Shown here: piece after piece, positions 1 through 8,520 of the stretch | Layout of the letters: every line of letters begins with the position of its first letter | Position numbering within the stretch: the stretch's first letter is position 1 | Assembly: GCF_017352115.1 (NCBI RefSeq) | Contig: NZ_CP071448.1 | Location: 2,751,001-2,815,000 of the forward strand | Length of the DNA stretch: 64,000 nt | Origin: Flavobacterium endoglycinae | Lineage (GTDB): Bacteria > Bacteroidota > Bacteroidia > Flavobacteriales > Flavobacteriaceae | Reading direction: 5' to 3' | Translations under genes and position numbers: made by a program | The notes under the pieces: generated by a model | The model's input: the letters and a program-made list of their open reading frames with translations, nothing else | The model's database searches: none | Told to the model about the DNA's origin: nothing

Positions 1-952
1 CGTAAACGGCTGTGCTGACTAAAGATTGAATTTCGATCATTAACGGACGCATGCCTTCAAGTGTTGTGGCAATGGCAGTTCCTGATAATTCTTCGTCTTT
101 GTGAGAAATTAATATTTCCGACGGATTGCTTACTTCGCGTAAACCACTTCCAAGCATTTCGTAAATTCCAAGTTCAGATGTTGACCCGAAACGGTTTTTC
201 AACGAACGAAGAATTCTATAAATATGATTTCTGTCGCCTTCAAACTGAAGAACCGTATCGACCATATGTTCTAGAATTTTCGGTCCAGCGATATTTCCAT
301 CTTTGGTAATATGTCCAATTAAAATAACGGGAATGTTGGTTTCTTTGGCAAACTTGATAAGTTCAGCCGTTGTTTCTCTAATTTGGGAAATACTTCCAGC
401 GGTCGATTCAATGTAATCTGTATGCAGTGTTTGAATCGAATCGATAATGACAATTTCAGGCTGAATGGCTTCAATCTGCTTGAAAATATTTTGTGTTTTA
501 GTTTCGGTCAGGATGTAACAGTTGTCGCTGTTTGGTGTGATTCTTTCAGCACGCATTTTGATCTGCTTCTGACTTTCCTCTCCGGAAACATAAAGCGTTT
601 TGTAGGGTAATTTTAAGGAGATTTGAAGTAAAAGTGTACTTTTTCCAATTCCAGGTTCACCGCCCAGAAGAGTTAAAGATCCAGGAACAATTCCGCCGCC
701 AAGAACACGATTTAATTCGCCGTCAGTTGTATCCATTCGAATTTCCTGTGCCGAATCAATTTCGTTTATTTTTAACGGTCTTGGAGCTTTACTGCTTGAA
801 GTGGGTTCGCTTTTCCAAGCCACTTTTTCCTGCTTCTGAATAATTTCTTCAGCAATAGTATTCCATTCTTTACATGCGTTGCACTGTCCCTGCCATTTGG
901 AGTATTGAGTGCCGCAGTTTTGGCAAAAAAAGGAAGTCTTAACTTTTGACAT
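1..952 (-). CDS. radA: DNA repair protein RadA/Sms (C-terminus cut by window edge)
   Basis: RadA is a RecA-like ATPase that helps process recombination intermediates by promoting branch migration. The reverse-strand reading begins MSKVKTSFFCQNC and has an N-terminal zinc finger (Cys10, Cys13, Cys24, Cys27), a Walker A motif GGEPGIGKST near residue 97 and the RadA signature KNRFGST near residue 251. About 317 residues are present. The family is usually about 450, so the C-terminal Lon-protease-like domain lies outside the window. The start codon overlaps by one base the stop of the upstream esterase-like gene (TAATG), so the two are probably co-transcribed and translationally coupled. Identification is firm. 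Confidence 0.96.
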   Translation of the reverse strand, partial: MSKVKTSFFCQNCGTQYSKWQGQCNACKEWNTIAEEIIQKQEKVAWKSEPTSSSKAPRPLKINEIDSAQEIRMDTTDGELNRVLGGGIVPGSLTLLGGEPGIGKSTLLLQISLKLPYKTLYVSGEESQKQIKMRAERITPNSDNCYILTETKTQNIFKQIEAIQPEIVIIDSIQTLHTDYIESTAGSISQIRETTAELIKFAKETNIPVILIGHITKDGNIAGPKILEHMVDTVLQFEGDRNHIYRILRSLKNRFGSTSELGIYEMLGSGLREVSNPSEILISHKDEELSGTAIATTLEGMRPLMIEIQSLVSTAVY

Positions 953-2106
953 TATTTGGTTTTTTTAGCAAGCGTATTCATTTCGTCAATTTTCTCATAC
1001 ATCAAATCTTTGTTCAAATCCCCAATTGGCTCCATTTGTGAAGCGTTTTGGTATTTTTTTGAAGCATGTTTCGGATCGCCTTGTTTTTCATACATTAATC
1101 CTAATTCATATTCTCCCAACATGGCTTTCGGGTAATTTACATTTCCTATTTCAGCCATTTTCCCTAGTTCGCTGTAAGCATTTCTTTTTAAAATAAGATT
1201 CTCTACTACTTTAAAATCGCTCATTCGAACAGGAATCTGAACTCCTAAAACTTCAGACATGTCAGTATATTTTTTTTCTAAATATTCTGCATAACCTTCT
1301 TGAAGAACGGCAATTTTATCATTGTATTCAGCAGAATTTATTGGTCTGTAAATTTCAAAAATCTGATACAGCGCACTTGGTATAGAGTGTAAAACTTCTG
1401 TGTAATGTGTTGCACCTTTGAATACCTCATATTTATAATTCACTAACGGATTATTAGCAATTTTAATATTTCCGTTTAATTTTTCAATCGGTTCTTTTAT
1501 TTTTTTGATATCACCTTCTCCAGCAGAAAGGTAATAGAATATTGGTTTTTGTATTTTGGCAAACTTTTCGGCAATACGAACTTCCATTTTTGGGGCCAAT
1601 TCTGGACTTAAACAGATATAGGCATTGAAAAGCGGAATTTCTTTATACAAATAAAAATTAGCAAAACTTGCTGTTACATCGTGTCCCGCAATAATTCTGA
1701 AAGGCGTAGTGCGGTATTTTTTTTCTATATATGGAATAAGTTCGGCACCTATAAATTCGAAAAATTTTGCTCCTTTTTCAAAAGGTAATCCTGCATTTTG
1801 ATCTATAGTTGTATCATCATAACGTTCTTCGTCTTTATTTTGATGAATTCCAATGATGATCATTTCTGGAATATCATCCCAATATGATCCATAACTTACA
1901 GCACCCGAAAACGGATCAAATAAATAATCTCCATCCAATAAATATAAAACTGGATATTTTTTATCTGATTTTGCATCATAAGAAGGAGGAAGTCCAATGG
2001 TTATTCTTCTTTCTTCTCCCAGTTTTTCAGATTGAATGTTATCAAATTTTTTCTGGGAAAATACAGATGCGGAAATTAAAATAATCAGCAGGTAAACTTT
2101 TTTCAT
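952..2106 (-). CDS. Secreted esterase-fold (alpha/beta hydrolase) protein with Asp at the nucleophile position
   Basis: The protein has a signal peptide (MKKVYLLIILISASVFSQ), so it is exported. Residues about 25-255 follow the putative-esterase (Fes/IroE, esterase D-like) pattern: YPVLYLLDGDYLF, PEMIIIGIHQN, then the elbow AGHDVTAS, and a distal GATHY that could supply the catalytic His. The usual elbow is GHSxGG; here the nucleophile Ser is replaced by Asp (residue 143 from this start). The C-terminal 90 residues look helical and TPR-like (LGEYELGLMYEKQGD). A start at 2118 is also possible, but the MKK start at 2106 gives a normal signal peptide. Its stop overlaps the radA start. Ordinary esterase activity is doubtful; fold assignment is reasonably sure. 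Confidence 0.8.
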   Translation of the reverse strand: MKKVYLLIILISASVFSQKKFDNIQSEKLGEERRITIGLPPSYDAKSDKKYPVLYLLDGDYLFDPFSGAVSYGSYWDDIPEMIIIGIHQNKDEERYDDTTIDQNAGLPFEKGAKFFEFIGAELIPYIEKKYRTTPFRIIAGHDVTASFANFYLYKEIPLFNAYICLSPELAPKMEVRIAEKFAKIQKPIFYYLSAGEGDIKKIKEPIEKLNGNIKIANNPLVNYKYEVFKGATHYTEVLHSIPSALYQIFEIYRPINSAEYNDKIAVLQEGYAEYLEKKYTDMSEVLGVQIPVRMSDFKVVENLILKRNAYSELGKMAEIGNVNYPKAMLGEYELGLMYEKQGDPKHASKKYQNASQMEPIGDLNKDLMYEKIDEMNTLAKKTK

Positions 2107-2301
2107 GATTTGTGGCATTTCAGTGAATTAAAAAGTATTGAAAATTGTATGGCAATATAATACTTTATTTGCTTTTTGAGATTTTGGGGATGAAAAAAAG
2201 CAATGATTTCTTACGCAGATTTATTTCGATTATGGCAAAAGAAAATCTGTTTGTGCAAAAAATATTTTTTGACAAATGAAGAATAAAAGTAAAGAAAAAG
2301 G

Positions 2302-2652
2302 TTATGTTAACGAATTATCGTTTTCATTAGGAAATATGATCCATGGTTTGAAGGTTTTAGCTTCTTCAAAATCCAAAGTAGCATATGAAATGATAATAAT
2401 AATATCGTCTTTTTGAACTTTTCTGGCAGCCGGACCGTTAAGGGTAATTTCGCCTGAGTTTTTTTCGCCTTTAATAGCGTAAGTTTCAAAACGCTCTCCA
2501 TTATTAATGTTAACAATAGATACTTTCTCGCCTTCAATAATGTTTGAGGCTTCGAGCAGAGTTTCATCAATAGTAATACTGCCAATATAGTTCAAATCGG
2601 CTCCAGTTACTTTAACTCGATGAATTTTTGATTTTATAACTTGAATTTGCAT
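2302..2652 (-). CDS. panD: Aspartate 1-decarboxylase (pyruvoyl enzyme)
   Basis: PanD converts L-aspartate to beta-alanine for pantothenate synthesis. The 116-residue length is normal. The self-cleavage site is visible as Tyr22-Ile23-Gly24-Ser25, where Ser25 becomes the pyruvoyl group. Lys9, His11, Arg54 and Tyr58, all expected in the active site, are present. It follows panC, with 14 bases between the panC stop and the panD start, so the two supply both halves of the pathway (beta-alanine and its condensation with pantoate). A TACCTTTG box ends only four bases before the ATG, so a leaderless transcript is possible in addition to read-through from panC. Confidence 0.97.
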   Translation of the reverse strand: MQIQVIKSKIHRVKVTGADLNYIGSITIDETLLEASNIIEGEKVSIVNINNGERFETYAIKGEKNSGEITLNGPAARKVQKDDIIIIISYATLDFEEAKTFKPWIIFPNENDNSLT

Positions 2653-2656
2653 GCAG

Positions 2657-2664
2657 CAAAGGTA
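2657..2664 (-). promoter_or_regulatory. Candidate -7 box (TACCTTTG) for panD
   Basis: This matches the Bacteroidota -7 consensus TAnnTTTG in the 14-base gap between panC and panD. It ends four bases before the panD ATG, so a transcript from it would have almost no leader. No clear -33 TTG lies at the usual distance, so strength is uncertain. Confidence 0.4.
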
Positions 2665-2666
2665 AT

Positions 2667-3515
2667 TTAATTTAATGAAATGGTGTCTATTAACCTTATA
2701 GAATTAACAAATACCGCTATAAAGGCGCGGTAGTTTTTGTCTTTTATCTTATGATCGATAGGTAATAATGTAGATTCGTCAGCAATTACAAAATATTCAA
2801 GTTCGAATGTTTCGTTGTCTTTAAAAGCATTTTCTACAAATTTGATGGTTTCCTCAGGTGTACTGTTTTGGAATATTTCTTTGGCTTCGGTCAGGGTTTT
2901 ATAAATGATCGACGCTTCTTTTCTTTCTTCGGGAGTCAAACGTTCGTTTCGAGAACTCATCGCCAGCTGATTATCTTCTCTAAAAATAGGACAGCCTACA
3001 ATATGTACCGGAAGATTGTTTTTCTCAACTAGTTTTTTAACAATTTGAAGTTGCTGGAAATCTTTTTCTCCAAAATAAGCATTGGTCGGAGTTACGATTT
3101 CGAATAATCGTTTTACAATTGTTCCCACACCATTAAAATGTCCTGGTCTAAATTTTCCTTCCATCTGATTTTCCAAACCATCAAAATCAAATGTCTGCGA
3201 AACAGTATGTCCTTCATAAATGTCATCGACAGTAGGAGCATAAAGAATCATTTTGTCGCTTAAACCTCTCATTTTCTTTACATCTTCTTCAAGAGTACGA
3301 GGGTATTTTTCTAAATCTTCAGGATTATTAAACTGTGTTGGGTTTACGAATATACTTACAACTGTGTCGTCGTTTTCTTTAAGTGATCGCTGCATTAGAG
3401 CTAGGTGCCCTTGGTGTAAAGCTCCCATGGTTGGGACAAATCCAATGGTTGAATTTGCGGTTTTGATAGTTTTTAAATACGCTATCAACGCTGCTTTACT
3501 GTAGAAAATATGCAT
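2667..3515 (-). CDS. panC: Pantothenate synthetase
   Basis: PanC condenses pantoate and beta-alanine with ATP to make pantothenate in the cytoplasm. From the MHIFYSK start the protein is 282 residues, normal for the family. It carries the nucleotidyltransferase motif PTMGALHQGH near residue 27 and the later AMSSRNERL motif, together with FVNPTQF and GEKDFQQL. An ATG 30 bases further upstream is in frame, but it lies inside a TATGTTTG -7 box. The start at 3515 is therefore preferred, leaving a leader of about 17 bases. It is paired with panD downstream and is divergent from the GT5-like gene. Confidence 0.96.
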   Translation of the reverse strand: MHIFYSKAALIAYLKTIKTANSTIGFVPTMGALHQGHLALMQRSLKENDDTVVSIFVNPTQFNNPEDLEKYPRTLEEDVKKMRGLSDKMILYAPTVDDIYEGHTVSQTFDFDGLENQMEGKFRPGHFNGVGTIVKRLFEIVTPTNAYFGEKDFQQLQIVKKLVEKNNLPVHIVGCPIFREDNQLAMSSRNERLTPEERKEASIIYKTLTEAKEIFQNSTPEETIKFVENAFKDNETFELEYFVIADESTLLPIDHKIKDKNYRAFIAVFVNSIRLIDTISLN

Positions 3516-3538
3516 GGCGGTATTATTAAAATTTAGTG

Positions 3539-3546
3539 CAAACATA
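3539..3546 (-). promoter_or_regulatory. Candidate -7 box (TATGTTTG) for panC-panD
   Basis: Exact TAnnTTTG match 23 bases upstream of the preferred panC start. It overlaps the alternative upstream ATG, which argues against that start. It lies back to back with the divergent promoter at 3578. Confidence 0.55.
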
Positions 3547-3577
3547 ATATATTAGTTATAAACTGCATAAAATTTTG

Positions 3578-3585
3578 TAATTTTG
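3578..3585 (+). promoter_or_regulatory. Candidate -7 box (TAATTTTG) for the GT5-like/DUF4270/glmS operon
   Basis: Exact TAnnTTTG match in the 108-base gap between divergent panC and the GT5-like gene, followed by GCGACG. Expected transcription start is near 3592, about 30 bases before the ATG. A -33 TTG is not obvious. Confidence 0.55.
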
Positions 3586-3623
3586 CGACGTTTTTATTAC
3601 CAAAAATTAAGTAAAATACTATT

Positions 3624-4430
3624 ATGAAAGATAAGAGGATATTGTACGTATCATCTGAAGTCGTGCCATATTTGGCTGAAAATGAGGTTTCTTTAATGTC
3701 TTATGACGTTCCTAAAATGATTAATGATCAGGGTGGACAAATAAGAATTTTCATGCCAAGATATGGAAATATCAACGAGAGAAGACATCAATTGCATGAG
3801 GTGATTAGACTTTCAGGGATGAATTTGGTAGTGAATGACTTAGATATGCCATTGATTATTAAAGTAGCTTCAATTCCTAAAGAAAGAATTCAGGTTTACT
3901 TTATTGATAACGATGAATATTTTAAACGCAAAGCTACTTTTGCTGATGAAGAAGGTGTCTTGTATCCTGATAATGACGAACGCGCCATCTTTTTTGCAAA
4001 AGGTGTAGTCGAAACTGTAAAAAAATTAAACTGGGTTCCGGATATTATTCACGTTCACGGATGGCTTGCGGCTATGCTTCCAATTTACATGAAGCATTAC
4101 TACAAAAACGAAGCATTATTTAATGATACTAAAATCATTACTTCAGTTTATGGTCAATCTTTTGATGAAAATTTAGATCTAGAGATGATCAACAAAGTTA
4201 AATTTGATGGTGTGCCGCACGAATCTGTGGCGGATCTCGAGGTACCAAATTATGAGAATATTTTAAAAGCGAGTATCCTGCATTCTGATGGTGTAGTAAT
4301 TGCCTCACCAAATGTTTCTTCAAGTTTAACAAAATTTATAGAATCTTCAGGAAAACCTTTTTTACCTTTCGCCACGAAAGATGCATTCGCTGAAGCGTAT
4401 ACAAATTTCTATAGAACGTTTGGTCTTTAA
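3624..4430 (+). CDS. Shortened glycogen/starch synthase-like protein (GT5 N-terminal domain only)
   Basis: The 268 residues resemble the N-terminal starch-synthase domain: ILYVSSEVVPYLAE at the start, IRIFMPRYGNINERR, then IIHVHGWLAAMLPIYMK. True GlgA proteins are about 480 residues and have a second Rossmann domain; that half is absent. The ADP-glucose-binding K-x-G-G-L motif, expected after EVVPYLA, is replaced by ENEVSLMS. Catalysis as a glycogen synthase therefore looks unlikely. The gene stands first in an apparent operon with a DUF4270 lipoprotein (21-base gap) and glmS. A role linked to cell-envelope sugar supply is only a guess from that context. Confidence 0.8.
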   Translation: MKDKRILYVSSEVVPYLAENEVSLMSYDVPKMINDQGGQIRIFMPRYGNINERRHQLHEVIRLSGMNLVVNDLDMPLIIKVASIPKERIQVYFIDNDEYFKRKATFADEEGVLYPDNDERAIFFAKGVVETVKKLNWVPDIIHVHGWLAAMLPIYMKHYYKNEALFNDTKIITSVYGQSFDENLDLEMINKVKFDGVPHESVADLEVPNYENILKASILHSDGVVIASPNVSSSLTKFIESSGKPFLPFATKDAFAEAYTNFYRTFGL

Positions 4431-4451
4431 AATTTAACTTTATTATTAAAT

Positions 4452-6062
4452 ATGTATAATACTTCTTTTTTTAAGAAAATTCTATTTGCTGCAACAGTTG
4501 TTCTTTTTTGTTCTTGCGATAAAGATTTTAATGCGATTGGTGATGATTTGATTGGTGATGATCATTTTGGTCTTGAGTCTGAAAAGTATGATGTGGTGGC
4601 CTATAATCAAGAGGTAACACCAGTTCAGTCAAATTCTCTAACTATAAATAAATTAGGAATTTACGAAGATCCAGTTTTTGGAACCACAACAGCGAATTAT
4701 AATACACAAGTAACACTTTCTGCTTATGCTCCTTCAATTGGAGAAGAGCCTGTAATTAAGAATGTAATTTTAAGTATTCCATACTTCAGCCATACTATAT
4801 CTGTGAATGAAAAAGGAGGATATAATTATCAATTAGATTCAATTTATGGTACTCCAGCAGATAAAGGAAGGCTTGATTTGAGTATTTATGAGTCTACTTA
4901 TCAAATGAGAAGTTCTTATTATGATAACGGAAGTCAGTTGACACAAATGTATTATACGGATCAAACTCCGGATTTTGAAGGTCATTTAGGGGTAAAGCTA
5001 AACGATTCTACCGATGTAAAACAAAACACTAAATTCTTTTTTGATGTAGCACAAAAGAAGGATTCTACTTATGATGATTCATCTAAAAAATATACATATA
5101 CATATTCAGCTCCTGAAATGCGTTTAAATTTGAATAAGGCATTTTTTCAAGATAAAATTTTAAAAGCCGCTGCTTCAAAACTTTCTGCAGCCGATGTTTT
5201 TCAGGAATATTTCAGAGGATTATACTTTAAAGTAGCAAAATCTGGAGCAGATCCTGTAAATATGGCTTTGCTAGATTTTTCAAAAGGAAAAATTACCATT
5301 AATTATAAAGCTAAAACTGATATCACGACAGATGGTGATACTAAAGAAAACCGTTCAATTGTAATTAATCTAACGGGAAGCAATGTTAACCTTCTTCAGG
5401 AAGTTAAAAAAACGGAATACCAAGATGCATTAACAGCAAGAAATAAAACAACAGGTGATTCAAGATTGTACTTAAAAGGAGGGCAAGGTTCGCTTGCAGT
5501 TATTGAGCTGAATGATTTTGCTTCTAAATTAAAAGAAATCAGAGATAATGGCTGGAAAGTAAACGAAGCTAATTTAGTTTTTAATATAGATGCCACTAAA
5601 ATGAATGCTGTTGGTACAGATAATATCAAGGCTAAAGAGCCAAAAAGGGTTTATTTGTACGACCTCACTAATAATGTTCCTATTTTAGATTATACTTCAG
5701 ATGGAAGCTCGAGTATTACTACCGATTCAAGAATGTCAAAAGTAGTCTACGGAGGTATTATAAATGTTGATGCCACGACTAAAAGAGGAACCAGTTATAA
5801 AATCAGACTTACAAATCATATTCGTAATCTAATAAAAACAACAACGGCAACTAATGTAAAATTAGGATTGGTTGTTATGGATGACATCAGTCTTGTAACT
5901 TCAAACAAGCTGAAGCTTAAAAATGATGTCATTTCTGAAGTACCGAGAGCATCAGTAGTCAATCCGTCGGGAACCATTTTATTTGGTAATAACATTCCTG
6001 CTGGAGACTCTAATTACGATAAGAGACTGAGACTCGAGGTTTACTATACGAAACCAAATTAA
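4452..6062 (+). CDS. DUF4270 family lipoprotein
   Basis: The 536-residue protein has a lipoprotein signal ending FCSC, with Cys22 as the lipidation site. The next residues, CDKDF, resemble the lysine/acidic lipoprotein export signal described in Flavobacteriia, which would place it on the cell surface. The following segment (IGDDLIGDDHFGLES, then NSLTINKLGIYEDPVFGTTTANY) is characteristic of DUF4270, a Bacteroidota family of unknown function. The rest is beta-rich. It sits between the GT5-like gene and glmS with short gaps, so all three are probably one transcript. Function is not known. Confidence 0.85.
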   Translation: MYNTSFFKKILFAATVVLFCSCDKDFNAIGDDLIGDDHFGLESEKYDVVAYNQEVTPVQSNSLTINKLGIYEDPVFGTTTANYNTQVTLSAYAPSIGEEPVIKNVILSIPYFSHTISVNEKGGYNYQLDSIYGTPADKGRLDLSIYESTYQMRSSYYDNGSQLTQMYYTDQTPDFEGHLGVKLNDSTDVKQNTKFFFDVAQKKDSTYDDSSKKYTYTYSAPEMRLNLNKAFFQDKILKAAASKLSAADVFQEYFRGLYFKVAKSGADPVNMALLDFSKGKITINYKAKTDITTDGDTKENRSIVINLTGSNVNLLQEVKKTEYQDALTARNKTTGDSRLYLKGGQGSLAVIELNDFASKLKEIRDNGWKVNEANLVFNIDATKMNAVGTDNIKAKEPKRVYLYDLTNNVPILDYTSDGSSSITTDSRMSKVVYGGIINVDATTKRGTSYKIRLTNHIRNLIKTTTATNVKLGLVVMDDISLVTSNKLKLKNDVISEVPRASVVNPSGTILFGNNIPAGDSNYDKRLRLEVYYTKPN

Positions 6063-6072
6063 TAATAAATAT

Positions 6073-7920
6073 ATGTGTGGAATTGTTGGGTATATCGGTC
6101 ATCGAGATGCTTATCCTATTGTAATAAAAGGATTAAAGCGTCTTGAGTACAGAGGATATGATAGTGCCGGCGTTATGTTGTATGACGAAACAGGTATTAA
6201 ACTCTGTAAAACAAAAGGAAAAGTTTCTGATCTAGAAACTAAAGCAAGTGATAATTTAACAACAAGCGGCAATATTGGAATTGGACATACGCGTTGGGCG
6301 ACGCACGGTGTACCAAATGATGTGAACTCCCATCCACATCTTTCAAATTCTGGCGACTTAGTAATTATCCACAACGGAATTATCGAAAATTATGCACCTC
6401 TTAAAGAAGAATTAATCAAAAGAGGTTACACTTTTAAATCTGATACTGATACAGAGGTTTTAGTTAATTTAATAGAAGAAGTTCAAAAGAAAGAAAATAT
6501 TAAATTAGGTAAAGCAGTTCAGATTGCTTTAAATCAGGTTGTAGGTGCTTATGCGATTGCGGTATTCGACAAAAAAAATCCAAACGAAATTGTAGCGGCA
6601 AGATTAGGAAGCCCATTAGCAATTGGAGTAGGAGAAGGCGAATATTTCATTGCTTCTGATGCATCTCCATTTATCGAATATACTTCGAATGCGGTATATC
6701 TTGAAGATGGTGAAATGGCAAATATCAGATTACACAAGCCGCTTAAAATTAGAAAAATTAAAGATGATTCTTTAGTAGATCCTTATATCCAGGAACTTCA
6801 AATGAATTTGGAGCAAATCGAAAAAGGAGGTTATGACCACTTTATGCTTAAAGAAATCTATGAGCAGCCAAGTGTAATTAAAGATACTTACAGAGGAAGA
6901 CTTCATGCCAATGAAGGAATTGTTCAAATGGCAGGTGTTGAAGATAATCTTGAAAAATTCTTAAATGCGCAAAGAATATTAATCGTAGCTTGTGGTACTT
7001 CATGGCACGCAGGTTTGGTTGCTGAATATATTTTTGAAGAATTTACGCGTATTCCAGTTGAAGTAGAATATGCTTCTGAATTTAGATACAGAAACCCAAT
7101 CATTAATAAAAATGATGTAGTTATTGCGATTTCTCAATCTGGGGAAACGGCAGATACTATGGCGGCGATTAAATTAGCAAAAGAAAACGGCGCATTTGTT
7201 TTTGGCGTTTGCAACGTAGTAGGTTCATCTATTTCAAGAGAAAGCCATGCAGGTGCTTATACACATGCAGGTCCAGAAATTGGAGTAGCTTCTACTAAAG
7301 CTTTCACCACACAGATTACTGTTTTGGCTATGATTGCGCTTCGATTAGGAAAAGCAAAAGGAACGTTATCAAATCCTGATTTCCATGCTTATTTACAGGA
7401 ATTAGAATTAATTCCAGAAAAAGTAGGCGAGGCTTTAGGGACAAATGACAGAGCAAAAGAAATTGCAGCAGCATTTAAAGATGCGCCAAACTGTTTATAT
7501 TTAGGTAGAGGATATAATTTTCCAGTTGCTTTAGAAGGTGCTTTAAAATTAAAAGAGATCTCGTATATTCACGCAGAGGGATATCCGGCAGCTGAGATGA
7601 AACACGGTCCAATTGCTTTAATTGATGAGCATATGCCAGTTATTGTAATTGCTCCGAAACAAGGGCATTATGATAAAATCGTAAGTAACATTCAGGAAAT
7701 TAAGTCGCGAAGTGGAAAAATTATTGCTGTTGTTACTAAAGGGGATATTCAAGTTCGTGAATTAGCGGATTATGTAATCGAAATTCCAGAAACTTCAGAT
7801 GCATTGTCACCACTTATTACGACAATCCCATTGCAATTGCTTTCATATTATATTGCAGTTATGAGAGGATGTAATGTCGATCAGCCTCGTAACTTGGCAA
7901 AATCAGTTACCGTAGAATAG
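6073..7920 (+). CDS. glmS: Glutamine-fructose-6-phosphate aminotransferase (isomerizing)
   Basis: GlmS makes glucosamine-6-phosphate from fructose-6-phosphate and glutamine, the entry step to peptidoglycan and LPS amino sugars. The protein is full length (615 residues). It has the N-terminal glutaminase domain with nucleophile Cys2 in MCGIVGY and the HTRWATHG motif, then two SIS sugar-isomerase domains (VACGTSWHAG, SQSGETADT and later LGRGYNFPVALEGALK), ending in KSVTVE. It is third in the operon, ten bases after the DUF4270 gene. Its last 69 codons are repeated in diverged form at 15,592-15,798, and its 3' end is the anchor of the RHS island. Confidence 0.98.
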   Translation: MCGIVGYIGHRDAYPIVIKGLKRLEYRGYDSAGVMLYDETGIKLCKTKGKVSDLETKASDNLTTSGNIGIGHTRWATHGVPNDVNSHPHLSNSGDLVIIHNGIIENYAPLKEELIKRGYTFKSDTDTEVLVNLIEEVQKKENIKLGKAVQIALNQVVGAYAIAVFDKKNPNEIVAARLGSPLAIGVGEGEYFIASDASPFIEYTSNAVYLEDGEMANIRLHKPLKIRKIKDDSLVDPYIQELQMNLEQIEKGGYDHFMLKEIYEQPSVIKDTYRGRLHANEGIVQMAGVEDNLEKFLNAQRILIVACGTSWHAGLVAEYIFEEFTRIPVEVEYASEFRYRNPIINKNDVVIAISQSGETADTMAAIKLAKENGAFVFGVCNVVGSSISRESHAGAYTHAGPEIGVASTKAFTTQITVLAMIALRLGKAKGTLSNPDFHAYLQELELIPEKVGEALGTNDRAKEIAAAFKDAPNCLYLGRGYNFPVALEGALKLKEISYIHAEGYPAAEMKHGPIALIDEHMPVIVIAPKQGHYDKIVSNIQEIKSRSGKIIAVVTKGDIQVRELADYVIEIPETSDALSPLITTIPLQLLSYYIAVMRGCNVDQPRNLAKSVTVE

Positions 7921-7974
7921 TAATTATATAAACTATATATGTTAAAAAAGCGAGATTTAGGTCTCGCTTTTTTT
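7714..7974 (+). repeat. Left copy of 261-bp direct repeat (glmS 3' end plus terminator)
   Basis: This segment aligns without gaps to 15,592-15,852. I count 15 differences in 261 bases: 13 in coding sequence, of which 11 are synonymous, and 2 in the terminator. The left copy is part of the intact glmS gene. Confidence 0.92.
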
Positions 7975-7977
7975 TTT
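7944..7977 (+). terminator. glmS rho-independent terminator (copy 1 of 3)
   Basis: AAGCGAGA/TCTCGCTT stem with a TTTAGG loop followed by a long T run, 24 bases after the glmS stop. The same hairpin recurs at 15,822 (damaged stem) and 16,954 (intact). Confidence 0.92.
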
Positions 7978-8002
7978 GCTATAATTTTGTTTAACATAAA
8001 AT

Positions 8003-8033
8003 TTGTAAGATATAGTATATATTTATATGTTTG
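8003..8033 (+). promoter_or_regulatory. Bacteroidota-type promoter for the small T9SS protein/RHS operon
   Basis: A TTG at 8003-8005 is followed after 20 bases by TATGTTTG at 8026-8033, a good -33/-7 pair. Expected start is near 8040, leaving about 22 bases before the ATG at 8062. A second -7-like box, TAATTTTG, lies at 7982. The position just after the glmS terminator means the island carries its own promoter. Confidence 0.65.
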
Positions 8034-8061
8034 TAGGAAATATTTTAAATTTTTATATTTC

Positions 8062-8511
8062 ATGTGCAAATATCTACCAATTGTTTTATTCCTTTTTTGC
8101 TTTTCAGTTTCGTCACAATCTAAGCTGAAATTTAATTACGATGCTGCCGGAAATCAGATTCTAAGGGAGTTATGTCTATCTGGTTGCGGGCTTACTGCTA
8201 AACAAGAAATTAAAGAAATCGAAGCATTAACCGATGATGATTTACTTAAGTTTTCGCCAGAAGATGTGATTTCATACTACCCAAACCCTGTAAGAGAAGA
8301 ATTGTTTTTACAATGGGAACTTACTGATAATAGATATGTGTCTTCTATACATATTTATACTATAACAGGTCAATTATTACGCTCATTTCAGCTAACACAA
8401 AGCACTAATAACCTCAATATTGCTTTTCAGAATTATGCAGTTGGAATGTATCTGGTTATGCTTTCGTACAATGACGGGGGAGAAAAGTCTATTAAAATAA
8501 TTAAACAATAA
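8062..8511 (+). CDS. Small secreted protein: one YD-type motif plus T9SS type A sorting domain
   Basis: The protein has 149 residues from the MCKYLPIVLF start, which gives a clean signal peptide ending SVSSQ and sits just downstream of a good promoter; longer in-frame starts run back into the glmS terminator. The mature protein opens with KLKFNYDAAGNQI, which reads like a single RHS/YD repeat unit. It ends in a type A T9SS domain (YYPNPVREELFLQW, IYTITGQLLRSF, GMYLVMLSY). It lies nine bases before the RHS gene, which has no sorting domain of its own. It may help deliver or anchor the RHS protein; that is inference from the arrangement. Confidence 0.8.
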   Translation: MCKYLPIVLFLFCFSVSSQSKLKFNYDAAGNQILRELCLSGCGLTAKQEIKEIEALTDDDLLKFSPEDVISYYPNPVREELFLQWELTDNRYVSSIHIYTITGQLLRSFQLTQSTNNLNIAFQNYAVGMYLVMLSYNDGGEKSIKIIKQ

Positions 8512-8520
8512 GTTGGTAGT

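Noticed and set aside
7939..8061. Longer start for the small T9SS protein
   Set aside because: The extra 41 residues are read from the glmS terminator and the promoter region. The start at 8,062 gives a normal signal peptide.
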